A stretch of DNA of 64,000 nt from JASGJS01 sp047601185 (GCA_047601185.1 JASGJS010000001.1:1054001-1118000); one strand, 5' to 3'; counted from the stretch's first letter, positions 17,150-26,031 are shown. The notes: generated by a model from the sequence alone, not told the origin. Numbers and translations are program-made.

Positions 17150-20100
17150 CTAAGGTGAATGGCTAGATTTTAATTTAATAACATCCTGGGTAGCCTCATG
17201 CCGCATTGCTAAGCAAATGGCTTTACCGCCTGCCAATGTCGTAGTATAAGCCACTTTATGTTGAACTGCACTACGACGGATGGTGAAGGAGTCTGCAATC
17301 GCTTGCGCGCCTTCTGTGGTGTTGACGATAAAATCGATCTCATCGTTTTTGATTCTATCCACGATATGCGGGCGGCCTTCGGTGACTTTATTGACGACGG
17401 TGCACTCGACACCTGCCTGATGTAAGGCTGCAGCAGTTCCTCGGGTGGCGACTAAGGTAAAACCTAGCTGGATTAAATCTTTCGCTAAGTCAGCCACTTC
17501 AGCTTTATCGGTTTCGCGTACGCTTAAGAAAGCACAGCCTTGTTTAGGGATAATTTGGCCTGCACCTAATAAGGCTTTGGCAAAGGCTTCGCCGAAACTA
17601 GCGCCTACACCCATCACTTCGCCCGTTGAACGCATTTCGGGTCCTAAGATGGGATCGACCCCCGGGAATTTATTGAAAGGGAATACAGGCATTTTAACGG
17701 CAAAATAATCTAAAGCTGGGGTCACAATCGCTTGTTCTCTTAAACTGATGCCGGCCATGCAACAGGCGGCAATTTTGGCTAAAGGTAACCCGGTGGCTTT
17801 GGCGACAAAGGGCACGGTACGAGAGGCGCGTGGATTGACTTCTAAGACATAGAGTAAGCCATCTTGAATCGCGAATTGCGCATTCATCAGGCCGACCACG
17901 CCGAGTTCTAAGGCCATTTTTTGCATGGCATCGCGCAGTTGTGCTTGCATTTCATTGCTCAAATCATAAGCGGGCAGGGAACAGGCGGAATCCCCAGAAT
18001 GCACGCCGGCTTGTTCGATATGTTGCATAATGCCGCCGATAAACACTTCTTTACCATCGCAAACCGCATCCACATCCACTTCAATCGCATGATCTAAAAA
18101 ATGATCCAACAACAAAGGCGCTTCAAAGGAAATCGATTCAGCTTGATTCATGTAGCGGGATAATTCCGCCTCGTTGTAGACGATCGCCATGGCGCGGCCG
18201 CCTAATACATAGGAGGGCCTGACAACGAGAGGGTAGGCAAATACTTTGGCGAGGCGCAAGCCTTCTTCAATACTGCGCACGGTGCCGTTAGGGGGCTGCC
18301 GCAAATCCAATTTATGGACGAGTTGTTGAAATCGTTCACGATCTTCAGCGCGATCAATGGCATCGGGCTGCGTGCCTAAAATGGGGACACCGGCGGCTTC
18401 TAAAGCGCCTGCTAATTTTAGCGGGGTTTGACCGCCATATTGCACCACCACGCCCAGAGGTTTTTCGACTGCCACAATTTCCAAGACATCTTCTAAGGTG
18501 AGTGGCTCAAAATATAAGCGGTCTGATATATCATAATCTGTGGAAACAGTTTCTGGATTGCAGTTGACCATGATAGTCTCATAGCCTAATTCGCGCATGG
18601 CTAGGGCAGCATGGACACAGCAATAGTCAAACTCTATCCCTTGTCCGATCCGATTGGGGCCACCGCCTAATACCATGACTTTTTGGCGTTGGGTCGGGAA
18701 GGCCTCGCATTCTTCTTCGTACGTTGAATATAGATAAGCGGTATCGGTTGAAAATTCTGCTGCACAAGTATCAACGCGTTTATAAACGGGGCGAACACCC
18801 AACTCGTGTCGATGTTTGCAGAAGGCTTGTTCACTGACGCCGAGTAATTTTGCTAAACGTCGATCCGAAAACCCTTTGCGCTTTAAGTGCCGCATAAAAT
18901 CGAATGGGATCTCGGTTAAGGTGCTGGCGGCAACTTGCTGTTCAATGGTGACTAGTTCTTGGAGTTGCGCTAAGAACCACGGATCAATTTTGGATAATTG
19001 CTGAACGTCTTCTAAGCTGAGACCTAGTCGAAAAGCATCAGCCACATACCATAAGCGATCCCAACCGGCAATTTGCAGCTCACTGCGCACTTTTTGACAA
19101 GCTTCAGGGTCTTGTAAATCGATTTTGGGATCCAATCCGTCTACACCCACTTCTAGACCGCGTAGGGCTTTTTGCAGGGATTCTTGAAAACTGCGGCCAA
19201 TGGCCATCACTTCCCCGACTGATTTCATTTGCGTCGTTAAACGCGGATCCGCCTGAGGAAATTTTTCGAAGTTAAAACGGGGGACCTTAGTGACGACATA
19301 GTCGATGGTAGGCTCAAACGCGGCTGGCATTTGCCCACCAGTGATTTCATTTTGCAATTCATTCAGCGTATAACCCACCGCTAATTTGGCCGCGACTTTA
19401 GCGATGGGGAAGCCAGTGGCCTTGGACGCCAAAGCAGAAGAACGTGACACCCGCGGATTCATTTCAATCACCACCATCCGTCCATCTTGCGGATGAATGC
19501 CAAATTGCACGTTAGATCCGCCCGTATCCACCCCAATCTCACGCAATACGGCAATCGCGGCATCCCTCATCCGTTGGTATTCTTTATCAGTGAGGGTTTG
19601 CGCGGGGGCGACGGTGATAGAATCCCCCGTATGAATGCCCATCGGATCTAAGTTTTCAATCGAACAGACAATAATGCAGTTGTCGGCGTTGTCTCTGACC
19701 ACTTCCATCTCATATTCTTTCCAGCCAATGATCGCTTCGTCGAGTAGCAATTCATGAGTAGGGGATAAATCTAACCCTCTCTCGCAGATATCCATAAACT
19801 CTTCGCGGTTGTAGGCAATGCCACCCCCACTGCCGCCCATGGTGAAAGAGGGGCGAATCACGATGGGGAAACCAATCTCTTCCAAAATGGCCAAAGCATC
19901 TTCCATGCTGTGCGCCAAACCGGAACGTGGCATCTCCAAGCCGATTTTATGCATGCAATCTCTGAATAATTCTCGGTCTTCCGCCTTATCGATGGCTTCG
20001 CGGTTGGCCCCAATCAATTCAACACCGTATTGCTGTAACACCCCTTCTCGTGTTAAATCTAAGGCAGTATTCAGCGCAGTTTGGCCGCCCATGGTGGGTA

Positions 20101-20359
20101 ATAAGGCGTCAGGACGTTCCTTTTCAATAATTTTGGCAACGACCTGCCATTGGACCGGTTCAATATAAATTGCATCTGCCATTTGCGGATCGGTCATAAT
20201 CGTGGCAGGATTAGAGTTAACTAAAATGACCCGATAACCCTCTTCACGTAGGGCTTTGCATGCCTGAGCCCCAGAATAATCGAATTCACAGGCCTGGCCT
20301 ATGACAATGGGGCCGGCGCCGAGGATCAGGATGGATTTAATATCATTGCGTTTGGGCAT
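17150..20359 (-). CDS. carB: Carbamoyl-phosphate synthase large subunit
   Basis: CarB makes carbamoyl phosphate from bicarbonate, ammonia and two ATP for pyrimidine and arginine synthesis. The 1069-residue protein has the duplicated ATP-grasp halves: SILILGAGPIVIGQACEFDYSG at the N-terminus and VMVLGGGPNRIGQGIEFDYCC at about residue 562, each with its own ATP-grasp (NVQFGIHPQDGRMVVIEMNPRVSRSSALAS; LYVLEVNPRASRT). The C-terminal MGS-like allosteric domain begins around ACAFLSVRETDK. The small-subunit gene carA, usually next to carB, is not present on the upstream side; pcnB starts divergently there. Confidence 0.97.
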   Translation of the reverse strand: MPKRNDIKSILILGAGPIVIGQACEFDYSGAQACKALREEGYRVILVNSNPATIMTDPQMADAIYIEPVQWQVVAKIIEKERPDALLPTMGGQTALNTALDLTREGVLQQYGVELIGANREAIDKAEDRELFRDCMHKIGLEMPRSGLAHSMEDALAILEEIGFPIVIRPSFTMGGSGGGIAYNREEFMDICERGLDLSPTHELLLDEAIIGWKEYEMEVVRDNADNCIIVCSIENLDPMGIHTGDSITVAPAQTLTDKEYQRMRDAAIAVLREIGVDTGGSNVQFGIHPQDGRMVVIEMNPRVSRSSALASKATGFPIAKVAAKLAVGYTLNELQNEITGGQMPAAFEPTIDYVVTKVPRFNFEKFPQADPRLTTQMKSVGEVMAIGRSFQESLQKALRGLEVGVDGLDPKIDLQDPEACQKVRSELQIAGWDRLWYVADAFRLGLSLEDVQQLSKIDPWFLAQLQELVTIEQQVAASTLTEIPFDFMRHLKRKGFSDRRLAKLLGVSEQAFCKHRHELGVRPVYKRVDTCAAEFSTDTAYLYSTYEEECEAFPTQRQKVMVLGGGPNRIGQGIEFDYCCVHAALAMRELGYETIMVNCNPETVSTDYDISDRLYFEPLTLEDVLEIVAVEKPLGVVVQYGGQTPLKLAGALEAAGVPILGTQPDAIDRAEDRERFQQLVHKLDLRQPPNGTVRSIEEGLRLAKVFAYPLVVRPSYVLGGRAMAIVYNEAELSRYMNQAESISFEAPLLLDHFLDHAIEVDVDAVCDGKEVFIGGIMQHIEQAGVHSGDSACSLPAYDLSNEMQAQLRDAMQKMALELGVVGLMNAQFAIQDGLLYVLEVNPRASRTVPFVAKATGLPLAKIAACCMAGISLREQAIVTPALDYFAVKMPVFPFNKFPGVDPILGPEMRSTGEVMGVGASFGEAFAKALLGAGQIIPKQGCAFLSVRETDKAEVADLAKDLIQLGFTLVATRGTAAALHQAGVECTVVNKVTEGRPHIVDRIKNDEIDFIVNTTEGAQAIADSFTIRRSAVQHKVAYTTTLAGGKAICLAMRHEATQDVIKLKSSHSP

Positions 20360-20402
20360 AAAAGCATTCTACTTGTCAGGGTGAAGGTTTGTTATATTTT
20401 TC

Positions 20403-20420
20403 AAGGAGTTACTAACCATT
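20403..20420 (+). promoter_or_regulatory. Shine-Dalgarno and AUU start codon of pcnB
   Basis: AAGGAG (20403-20408) lies 9 bases before an in-frame ATT (20418-20420) followed by codons for FQIVKKLFARL. The first ATG (20454) has no such site. E. coli pcnB is known to start at AUU, which limits its expression, and its product also begins Met-Phe. Confidence 0.75.
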
Positions 20421-21803
20421 TTTCAAATTGTTAAAAAACTATTTGCGCGGTTGATGCAGCCTGCCTCCAAGATAGAGCAAAATTCCAAAAGTCGCAAGCC
20501 CGCAATCATCATTCCTAGCAAAAAACATGCATTGGTTAAAACTAAAATCAATCGCAATGCGCTGGTGGTGTTGCAACGCCTGCATCAGGCCGATTGCCAA
20601 GCTTATTTGGTCGGTGGCAGTGTGCGGGATTTATTGTTAGGCATCAAACCCAAAGATTTTGACGTGGCCACCGATGTCCACCCCGAGACAGTGAGGCGAT
20701 TATTTCGTAATAGCCGGCTGATTGGGCGGCGATTTCGGCTGGTTCACGTGTTTTTCGGGCCAGAAATCGTTGAGGTAGCGACATTTCGAGCGGCGCATCC
20801 CGAAGAATCCCATCCCGAAGGCATTCAGTCTGATAGCGGCATGATTATTCGCGACAATATCTATGGCAGTATTGTTGAGGATGCCTGGCGCCGCGACTTT
20901 AGTATCAATGCACTGTATTACAACATCGCTGATGAATCGATTGTGGATTATACCGGTGGCATGGTGGATTTAGAGAAAAAACTGATTCGTATTCTAGGAG
21001 ATGCTGAACAACGCTATCGGGAAGACCCCGTCCGCATGCTGCGCGCCGTGCGTTTAGCGGCGAAATTGGATTTTGTGCTAGAACCCGAAACCGCCAAACC
21101 CATTCTGGAATTAAACCAACTGATTAAACTGGTCGCTCCCGCCCGGTTATTTGATGAAGTGTTAAAATTATTTTATTGTGGACATGGCATGCGCGCCTTT
21201 CGTATGCTGTGTCATTATGAATTTTTTACCTTATTGTTCCCGCAGTGTGATTTTTTATTTACCCAAGAATCGTCGGACAAAGATCCCTATATTTCTTTAA
21301 TTCTGCACAGTTGCAAAAATACTGATATGCGCATTAAGCAGGAATTGAGCTTAAATCCTGCATTTCTATTTGCAGTCTTATTATGGCCGGCTTTACAGCG
21401 TAAGGTTCAACGCTATCAAGCGGAAGGGGAAAAATTTTATCAGGCTTGGCAACAAGCGGCGCAGAATATTTTATCCGAACAAGCGCGTTCTACCGCTATT
21501 CCTAAGCGATTCAGTGCCATGACGCAAGAGATTTGGCAATTACAATCGAGCCTATTACTACGACCGCGACATAATATTCAGAGTATTTTTACGTCATTGC
21601 GATTTCGTGCTGCATTTGATTTTTTAGTATTGCGATTTGAATCGGGCGAAACCCAGTTGAAAAATGCAGTGGAATGGTGGCAGGAGTTTCAAATTCTAGA
21701 TCCAGAAGGAAGAGAAGCTAAAATTGCGCAGTTGGAAAGAACCAAGAAAAAGCGCAAACGTAAATCGAGAAAAAAAATTAAGCGCCCAGAAGAAGGGCAA
21801 TAA
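20418..21803 (+). CDS. pcnB: Poly(A) polymerase I, probable AUU start
   Basis: PcnB adds 3' poly(A) tails that mark RNAs for decay. The 461-residue protein has the nucleotidyltransferase core AYLVGGSVRDLLLGIKPKDFDVATDVHP with the catalytic Asp pair in DFDV, LFRNSRLIGRRFRLVHV, the third acid region VEDAWRRDFSINALYYN, and YREDPVRMLRAVRLAAKLDF. The basic C-terminal tail (KKKRKRKSRKKIKRP) is typical. The ATG at 20454 would remove the first 12 residues; the ATT start is favoured by the Shine-Dalgarno spacing and the E. coli precedent. Confidence 0.95.
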   Translation: MFQIVKKLFARLMQPASKIEQNSKSRKPAIIIPSKKHALVKTKINRNALVVLQRLHQADCQAYLVGGSVRDLLLGIKPKDFDVATDVHPETVRRLFRNSRLIGRRFRLVHVFFGPEIVEVATFRAAHPEESHPEGIQSDSGMIIRDNIYGSIVEDAWRRDFSINALYYNIADESIVDYTGGMVDLEKKLIRILGDAEQRYREDPVRMLRAVRLAAKLDFVLEPETAKPILELNQLIKLVAPARLFDEVLKLFYCGHGMRAFRMLCHYEFFTLLFPQCDFLFTQESSDKDPYISLILHSCKNTDMRIKQELSLNPAFLFAVLLWPALQRKVQRYQAEGEKFYQAWQQAAQNILSEQARSTAIPKRFSAMTQEIWQLQSSLLLRPRHNIQSIFTSLRFRAAFDFLVLRFESGETQLKNAVEWWQEFQILDPEGREAKIAQLERTKKKRKRKSRKKIKRPEEGQ

Positions 21804-21883
21804 GGATTCAGTTCCTATGAAGATTTGAGGGGCGAGCTGTTCCTTCAGAGCCCCACATTCAAGTTCTCTGAAGTTTTGAGTTG

Positions 21884-21940
21884 CGAGCTGTTTCCTTCTC
21901 CCCCTGTGGGAGAAGGTGCCCGATAGGGCGGATGAGGGGT
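21884..21940. repeat. Family C repeat, single arm (C1)
   Basis: cgagctgtttccttctcccc followed by tgtgggagaaggtgcccgat and a gcggatgagggg end. The two halves (cttctcccc and gggagaagg) form a hairpin. It lies between pcnB and the ankyrin gene; a worn copy of its start (gcgagctgttccttc) lies just before it. Confidence 0.8.
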
Positions 21941-22052
21941 AAAAACAATGAGCGCGCCGCTTTAACCGAGTGAATTCTTACGAAAAAGCATGAAATTTCT
22001 CCTGCCAAATGCTAAGATAGAGTTTTTACGCTCAAGACAGGTGAATAAGGCT

Positions 22053-24182
22053 ATGACGACAGATAAAAAAAATTCTGAACTCCCAAAAAATCCTCCAACT
22101 CCGAGTTTTTCTGCTTTAAATACCTATAGCTTCCTACCGCAACCGCAGCCCCCCGTCCAATCTAAGGGGAGAGTCAGGAAAGCCGCAGGTCCCTCATTAG
22201 ATGAAAAAAATCCTAAAAACGTTAAACCTGAATCTGAAGCATTAGTATTTAATACAGCGCTCATAAAAATTTTAAATAATCGACCTCCCCAGAATCAAAG
22301 AAAAGCTTTTAAGGTTTCCGGATGCTTAATAGAGGCTTTTTCCCAATTATTTCACAAAAACAATCTCGGTGATGTCCATTTGGAACGAGCAGCCCCTTAC
22401 CAAGCGTGGGAAAAAGCCTTCAAATCCCGAATGACATTGGAAGCTTTTCAACAAATCAAAAATCAAAGATATCTTAGAACATTAAAGTCGAATTTTATTC
22501 ACTATCGAGAATATTTCGCACAAGATACTGCAAATCGTGTGGCCAGTTTTTTAGGCGTAAAACCTTCAGAAGCTGTTATGTTGCGAGGGCCTATGCCAGA
22601 GAGTAGTCCTCATGTCCCAGTCGGCGGTAGTCCAAGTCTCAGTAGACCAAGTGACTTGAAGTTGGTGGAGGCCCCTACTAAAGCAAAGGTAAAAAATAGC
22701 CAAGCGCTTAGCCAACAAGTTGGTCCTGATGCAGTTATGTACTACCCCGAAAATTATGATGATACGACATTGCGTCAGGCATTGGCCAAAGCAGATCTGA
22801 TGAAAGCGGTTGATGTGTATGGTCGTACCCCATTAATACGAGCATTGGCTATCAACCAGCCGCCCCTCAGGATTTTGCTTTATTTAAAGGAAATGCAAAA
22901 ACAAGGATTGAGCCTAGATACGACGCGCTTCAATAGTGAGACGGCCTTCTCAATCGCCATTAGGGGTTTGGGATTCGGCAGATACACAATAAAAGACATC
23001 ACGACGATATTAGCTGCATTCTTAATCTATGAACCCAGGCCTGATCTCAAGATTCACCGCGCGCCTTGTATGGCAAGTCTCGATAAGCGTAAAGATTCAT
23101 CGAGAGACGAAATAGCTGACCTGCTAAGAGAACGTATGGGTTGGGACATTCCAGAACTGGATTCCAGAGGAAATAATCGGTTGATGCGTTGTTGTTATGA
23201 TTTCACAAATCGTGTGGGGATGCCTGAGTCGGCACAAGTTTTAGCAGACATTGATCAGGCTTTAGAAAAAAAACCTGATTTATTGCATCAGAACCATCAG
23301 CAAAAAACTGTGTTGATGTTAGCGGTTGAAAATTCTGCTCCCTATGCTGACAAAATGGTAGAGGCTTTGTTAAAAAAAGGTTTGTCACCTGAAGCTTTCA
23401 CACAACAAGACAGCAAGGGAAATACGGCTTTAATGCAGGCTGTTAAGAGCGGTAGACCCGAGATGGTTCGTCTGTTGTTATCGGTACCTCACGCATCATT
23501 TGAAGCCCAAAAGGGAAATGAAGCGTTGCAGTTCGCCGTGCAAGATCATGGCAGGCACACAAACAAAGACTTTGAAATTGTCAGGTTACTATTAGATCAT
23601 CCTGATGCGGATGTACACCAAAAATTTACATTTAAGGTTTTTAACGTCATCCCAAAAGAATGGAATTTATTGCTGAGCACAATTGGTGGCAGGTATGAGT
23701 GTGGTTGGGGTGGTGAGCATAGATTAAATATAATGGCCTTACTTTTGAGCCACGGTGGGCGGCAGCTTTATAATGAAACTTCAAAGCTATTAACAAAACC
23801 ACCAAAAATAGCGTCGATGGCTCCAGAGCCGCAAGCGTTATTGCATCAGTTTGAGCACGAATATTTACAAGCCGATATTGTGCAAAAGGATTTATCAGAT
23901 GACAAAACAACTCCCACCAATGCCTATTTGAAAGAATATTTTCCCGTCGTGCTCATTAAACTCATCATGGATTATTGGGCAGGAGATGCAATGCCATCAG
24001 CGCGCTATGCATCGCTGAATGCTGCTCTGATGCTCTCCTTGCCCATCGCACCAGTCAACACTGCGGCTTCAGGTTTGCATACACCGGGAATAGGCACCTT
24101 CGCGCCGCCGCACAAAAGTTCCTCTCAAGATGTTCCTATGATACTTGAACAAGATGAGAAGAGTCGGTTGAAAACTTCATAG
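22053..24182 (+). CDS. Ankyrin-repeat protein, possible host-directed effector
   Basis: The 709-residue protein has a low-complexity Pro/Ser-rich N-terminus, a middle region without known domain, and ankyrin-type repeats (VDVYGRTPLIRALAI near residue 255; KTVLMLAVENSAPYADKMVEALLKKGL and GNTALMQAVKSGRPEMVRLLL near 430-490; then ALQFAVQDHG). A later FPVVLIKLIMDYW motif and an acidic C-terminus (EQDEKSR) follow. No signal peptide is seen. Ankyrin proteins in Legionellales are often type IV secretion substrates, but that is inference here. Start chosen at ATG 22053 with an AAGG before it; 21990 is an alternative. Codon use looks like the neighbours. Confidence 0.75.
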   Translation: MTTDKKNSELPKNPPTPSFSALNTYSFLPQPQPPVQSKGRVRKAAGPSLDEKNPKNVKPESEALVFNTALIKILNNRPPQNQRKAFKVSGCLIEAFSQLFHKNNLGDVHLERAAPYQAWEKAFKSRMTLEAFQQIKNQRYLRTLKSNFIHYREYFAQDTANRVASFLGVKPSEAVMLRGPMPESSPHVPVGGSPSLSRPSDLKLVEAPTKAKVKNSQALSQQVGPDAVMYYPENYDDTTLRQALAKADLMKAVDVYGRTPLIRALAINQPPLRILLYLKEMQKQGLSLDTTRFNSETAFSIAIRGLGFGRYTIKDITTILAAFLIYEPRPDLKIHRAPCMASLDKRKDSSRDEIADLLRERMGWDIPELDSRGNNRLMRCCYDFTNRVGMPESAQVLADIDQALEKKPDLLHQNHQQKTVLMLAVENSAPYADKMVEALLKKGLSPEAFTQQDSKGNTALMQAVKSGRPEMVRLLLSVPHASFEAQKGNEALQFAVQDHGRHTNKDFEIVRLLLDHPDADVHQKFTFKVFNVIPKEWNLLLSTIGGRYECGWGGEHRLNIMALLLSHGGRQLYNETSKLLTKPPKIASMAPEPQALLHQFEHEYLQADIVQKDLSDDKTTPTNAYLKEYFPVVLIKLIMDYWAGDAMPSARYASLNAALMLSLPIAPVNTAASGLHTPGIGTFAPPHKSSSQDVPMILEQDEKSRLKTS

Positions 24183-24205
24183 GAATGTGCTCATTTTTTT
24201 AAATA

Positions 24206-24619
24206 CTATGGGGAGAGGTATTTTTCAAAAATGCCTTTAGCTTTTTCTTCTGTGAGCGGTTTAGAAATAAGATCACTCATGCCAGTTTCAAGGCATATCT
24301 TTTTGCCGACGTCTTCATCATGTGCTGTGAGCGCGATGATAATGGTTTTATGATTTTTACTATTTGGGGCATTTCTGATGGCTTGAGTGACAGAGATGCC
24401 ATCCATATCTGGCAGTCCCAAATCCATAAAAATGAGACTATATTGATTTTCTTTGGTCAGTTCTAAAGCCTGAGCACCATTGTCGGCAGTATCCACTTGA
24501 AAGCCCAATTTATTCAGCAGAAACTTCCCTGCTACTTGAGCGACTGGTACATCCTCTACTAATAAAAGCCTGGATTGTATTGAGGTCATGGCGCGCATCT
24601 TTAGTTGTATAGTGAGCAA
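24206..24619 (-). CDS. Stand-alone response-regulator receiver domain
   Basis: The protein of up to 137 residues is a single CheY-like receiver: LLLVEDVPVAQ with the acidic pocket, the phospho-acceptor Asp in LIFMDLGLPDMDG, IIALTAH with the conserved Thr, and DLISKPLT with the conserved Lys. There is no output domain. It is closest to receivers found at the end of hybrid histidine kinases. The start is uncertain: TTG 24619 has AGTAGG before it; ATG 24595 and ATG 24589 lack good sites. No kinase lies nearby. Confidence 0.8.
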   Translation of the reverse strand: MLTIQLKMRAMTSIQSRLLLVEDVPVAQVAGKFLLNKLGFQVDTADNGAQALELTKENQYSLIFMDLGLPDMDGISVTQAIRNAPNSKNHKTIIIALTAHDEDVGKKICLETGMSDLISKPLTEEKAKGIFEKYLSP

Positions 24620-24712
24620 TTAATACCTACTATAACTATAGTACGTGATATTGAGCCTCGCAAGATCTGATCACTATGGATGTACCCCTGTGCAACATGA
24701 ACGCCGTTTTTC

Positions 24713-24749
24713 TTGACTTTAGTGGATGGCTAAACTAAACTTAGTTTAG
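24713..24749 (+). promoter_or_regulatory. Promoter and palindromic operator of toxin-antitoxin locus 1
   Basis: A -35-like TTGACT (24713-24718), a 17-bp spacer and a -10-like TAAACT (24736-24741) precede the antitoxin gene. The 20-bp palindrome ctaaactaa-ac-ttagtttag (24730-24749) covers the -10. This is the layout expected for autorepression by a Phd-type antitoxin. Confidence 0.6.
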
Positions 24750-24768
24750 ATCAATTCGGAGTTTTGAA

Positions 24769-25002
24769 ATGATTATTGTCAATACCCATCAAGCAAAAAC
24801 TAGGCTGTCTTCGTTATTAGTTCAAATTGAAGAGCATCATGAAACAGTACGTGTGTGTCGGAATGGTAAGCCGATCGCAGATATTGTGCCAATTCAAAAA
24901 ACAGTCATTGACCCATTGCGGCAGCATGCTATTTTGCAAGGTGTTGAAATTCTCTACAATCCTACAGATCCCCTCTCAGAGGATGAATGGCCAAGTGACT
25001 AA
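24769..25002 (+). CDS. Phd/YefM-family antitoxin
   Basis: The 77-residue protein has the Phd/YefM N-terminal DNA-binding fold: VNTHQAKTRLSSLLVQIEE, then VRVCRNGKPIADIVPI. The rest, rich in acidic residues at the end, would bind the toxin. GGAG precedes the ATG. It is followed by a PIN-domain toxin after one base. The palindrome upstream supports autoregulation. Confidence 0.88.
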   Translation: MIIVNTHQAKTRLSSLLVQIEEHHETVRVCRNGKPIADIVPIQKTVIDPLRQHAILQGVEILYNPTDPLSEDEWPSD

Positions 25003-25003
25003 T

Positions 25004-25390
25004 ATGATATTGCTTGATACCTGTGCCATCCTTTGGCTAGCCAGTGCACAAGAAAACTTAAGTGAACAAGCAAAGCAGGTTATCCATAATAATGCAAACG
25101 CTTTGTTTGTTTCTGCTATCAGTGCATTTGAAATTGGAGCCAAAGTAAATAGGGGACTTATAAAACTGCCTTTAAAAATTCACGATTGGTTCAATCAGGC
25201 GTTGTTGTTACATGGATTGGTTGAAATTCCGGTAGATAGTACTATTGCGATACAATCAACCCAGCTTCCTTTAATACACAAAGATCCGGCAGATAGATTA
25301 ATCATAGCAACTGCTTTATTAAACCATTTTACGATCTTAACACCAGACCAGCACATTAAAAATTATCCTCAAATCAAAACGCTATGGTAA
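25004..25390 (+). CDS. vapC: VapC-type PIN-domain ribonuclease toxin
   Basis: The 128-residue protein has PIN-domain acidic residues in LLDTCAILWL, SAISAFEIGAKV, and DPADRLIIATALL, with a final NYPQIKTLW strand. VapC toxins cleave tRNA or rRNA when not bound by antitoxin. A longer frame upstream lies inside the antitoxin gene and is not used. The pair is complete and looks intact. Confidence 0.88.
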   Translation: MILLDTCAILWLASAQENLSEQAKQVIHNNANALFVSAISAFEIGAKVNRGLIKLPLKIHDWFNQALLLHGLVEIPVDSTIAIQSTQLPLIHKDPADRLIIATALLNHFTILTPDQHIKNYPQIKTLW

Positions 25391-25409
25391 ATCTCGCTGC
25401 TGCTCTCGC

Positions 25410-25441
25410 TTGACATTTCATTTGTACTCATGTAACATTAC
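25410..25441 (+). promoter_or_regulatory. trpR promoter with probable TrpR operator
   Basis: TTGACA (25410-25415), a 17-bp spacer and TAACAT (25433-25438) form a good promoter. Inside it, GTACTC-N6-CATTAC (25424-25441) has the size and left half of the E. coli trpR operator (GTACTC-N6-GAGTAC), so the repressor probably controls its own gene. Confidence 0.55.
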
Positions 25442-25462
25442 AAAATAACAGAGAGATTCCTT

Positions 25463-25744
25463 ATGAATACGCTTGATACCGGCTGGAAGAGCTTTTTAAA
25501 GCTCTGCCTTGCCATCCAGGAAGAAAGAACCTTAGCGCTGTTTTTGGAGCTCATGTTGACCCCTGAAGAAAAACAGAACTTGGCAACCAGATATTTGATT
25601 ATCCAGGCGCTGCTCAAAGAGGAGCAGACCCAGCGTGAAATCGCCAAAGATTTGAATGTCAGTATTGCAAAAATAACCCGGGGTTCAAATGAATTGAAGA
25701 AGTTGGATAAAAGGTTGTTGGAACTTTTAAAAAGTAGATTGTAA
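25463..25744 (+). CDS. trpR: Trp operon repressor
   Basis: The 93-residue protein matches the TrpR helix-turn-helix repressor: ELMLTPEEKQNLATRYLIIQALL, then QTQREIAKDLNVSIAKITRGSNELK, whose ITRGSN turn is nearly invariant in the family. TrpR binds operators when charged with L-tryptophan. GAGAG precedes the ATG. Its place just before trpE suggests control in cis and trans of the operon. Length is slightly below the 108 of E. coli because the N-terminal arm is short. Confidence 0.93.
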   Translation: MNTLDTGWKSFLKLCLAIQEERTLALFLELMLTPEEKQNLATRYLIIQALLKEEQTQREIAKDLNVSIAKITRGSNELKKLDKRLLELLKSRL

Positions 25745-25778
25745 TGGATATCTGCGTAAAAAAGACACTATTGTAGCT

Positions 25779-25890
25779 GCTACCTCGATGTCTCGCTAAA
25801 CAGTAAGTGGACTTCGAAGTAGGGGCTCTGCCTTATTTAAAGTGGTGAGCTGTTTCCTTCTCCCACAAAAAAAGGGGAGAAGGCCCCACA
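25779..25890. repeat. Worn family A start and a family C arm (C2) between trpR and trpE
   Basis: ctacctcgatgtctcgct near 25779 resembles the start of family A with changes. From 25841 gtgagctgtttccttctccc and ggggagaaggccccaca form a short family C hairpin. The block separates the trpR stop from the trpE promoter region. Confidence 0.6.
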
Positions 25891-25926
25891 CCAAACTTTT
25901 AAGTGTCTCCTCTTAGTTCACCGTCA

Positions 25927-25984
25927 TTGAAGTAAAAGATTCAGGAGCAATTTAAAAAATAGCTAAAGTCTAGTTAAAAGGACT
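25927..25984 (+). promoter_or_regulatory. Candidate trpE promoter and TrpR operator
   Basis: TTGAAG (25927-25932) and TTTAAA (25951-25956) with an 18-bp spacer could be a promoter. agtctagttaaaaggact (25967-25984) has CTAGTTAA, one half of the TrpR consensus, and AGTC/GACT ends that pair. No leader peptide with Trp codons is seen, so attenuation is not supported. Confidence 0.35.
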
Positions 25985-26031
25985 CTCACTTAAATAGACA
26001 TGCTGAATTTTATCCAATATTGAGTAAAACT

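Noticed and set aside
17209..20168. Several open frames of 60-116 codons on the strand opposite carB
   Set aside because: They lie within carB, have no domain or ribosome site, and reflect its codon bias.
26000..26023. Seven-codon open frame MLNFIQY before trpE as an attenuator leader peptide
   Set aside because: It contains no Trp codon, no terminator/antiterminator pair is seen, and only about 8 bases separate its stop from the trpE ATG.
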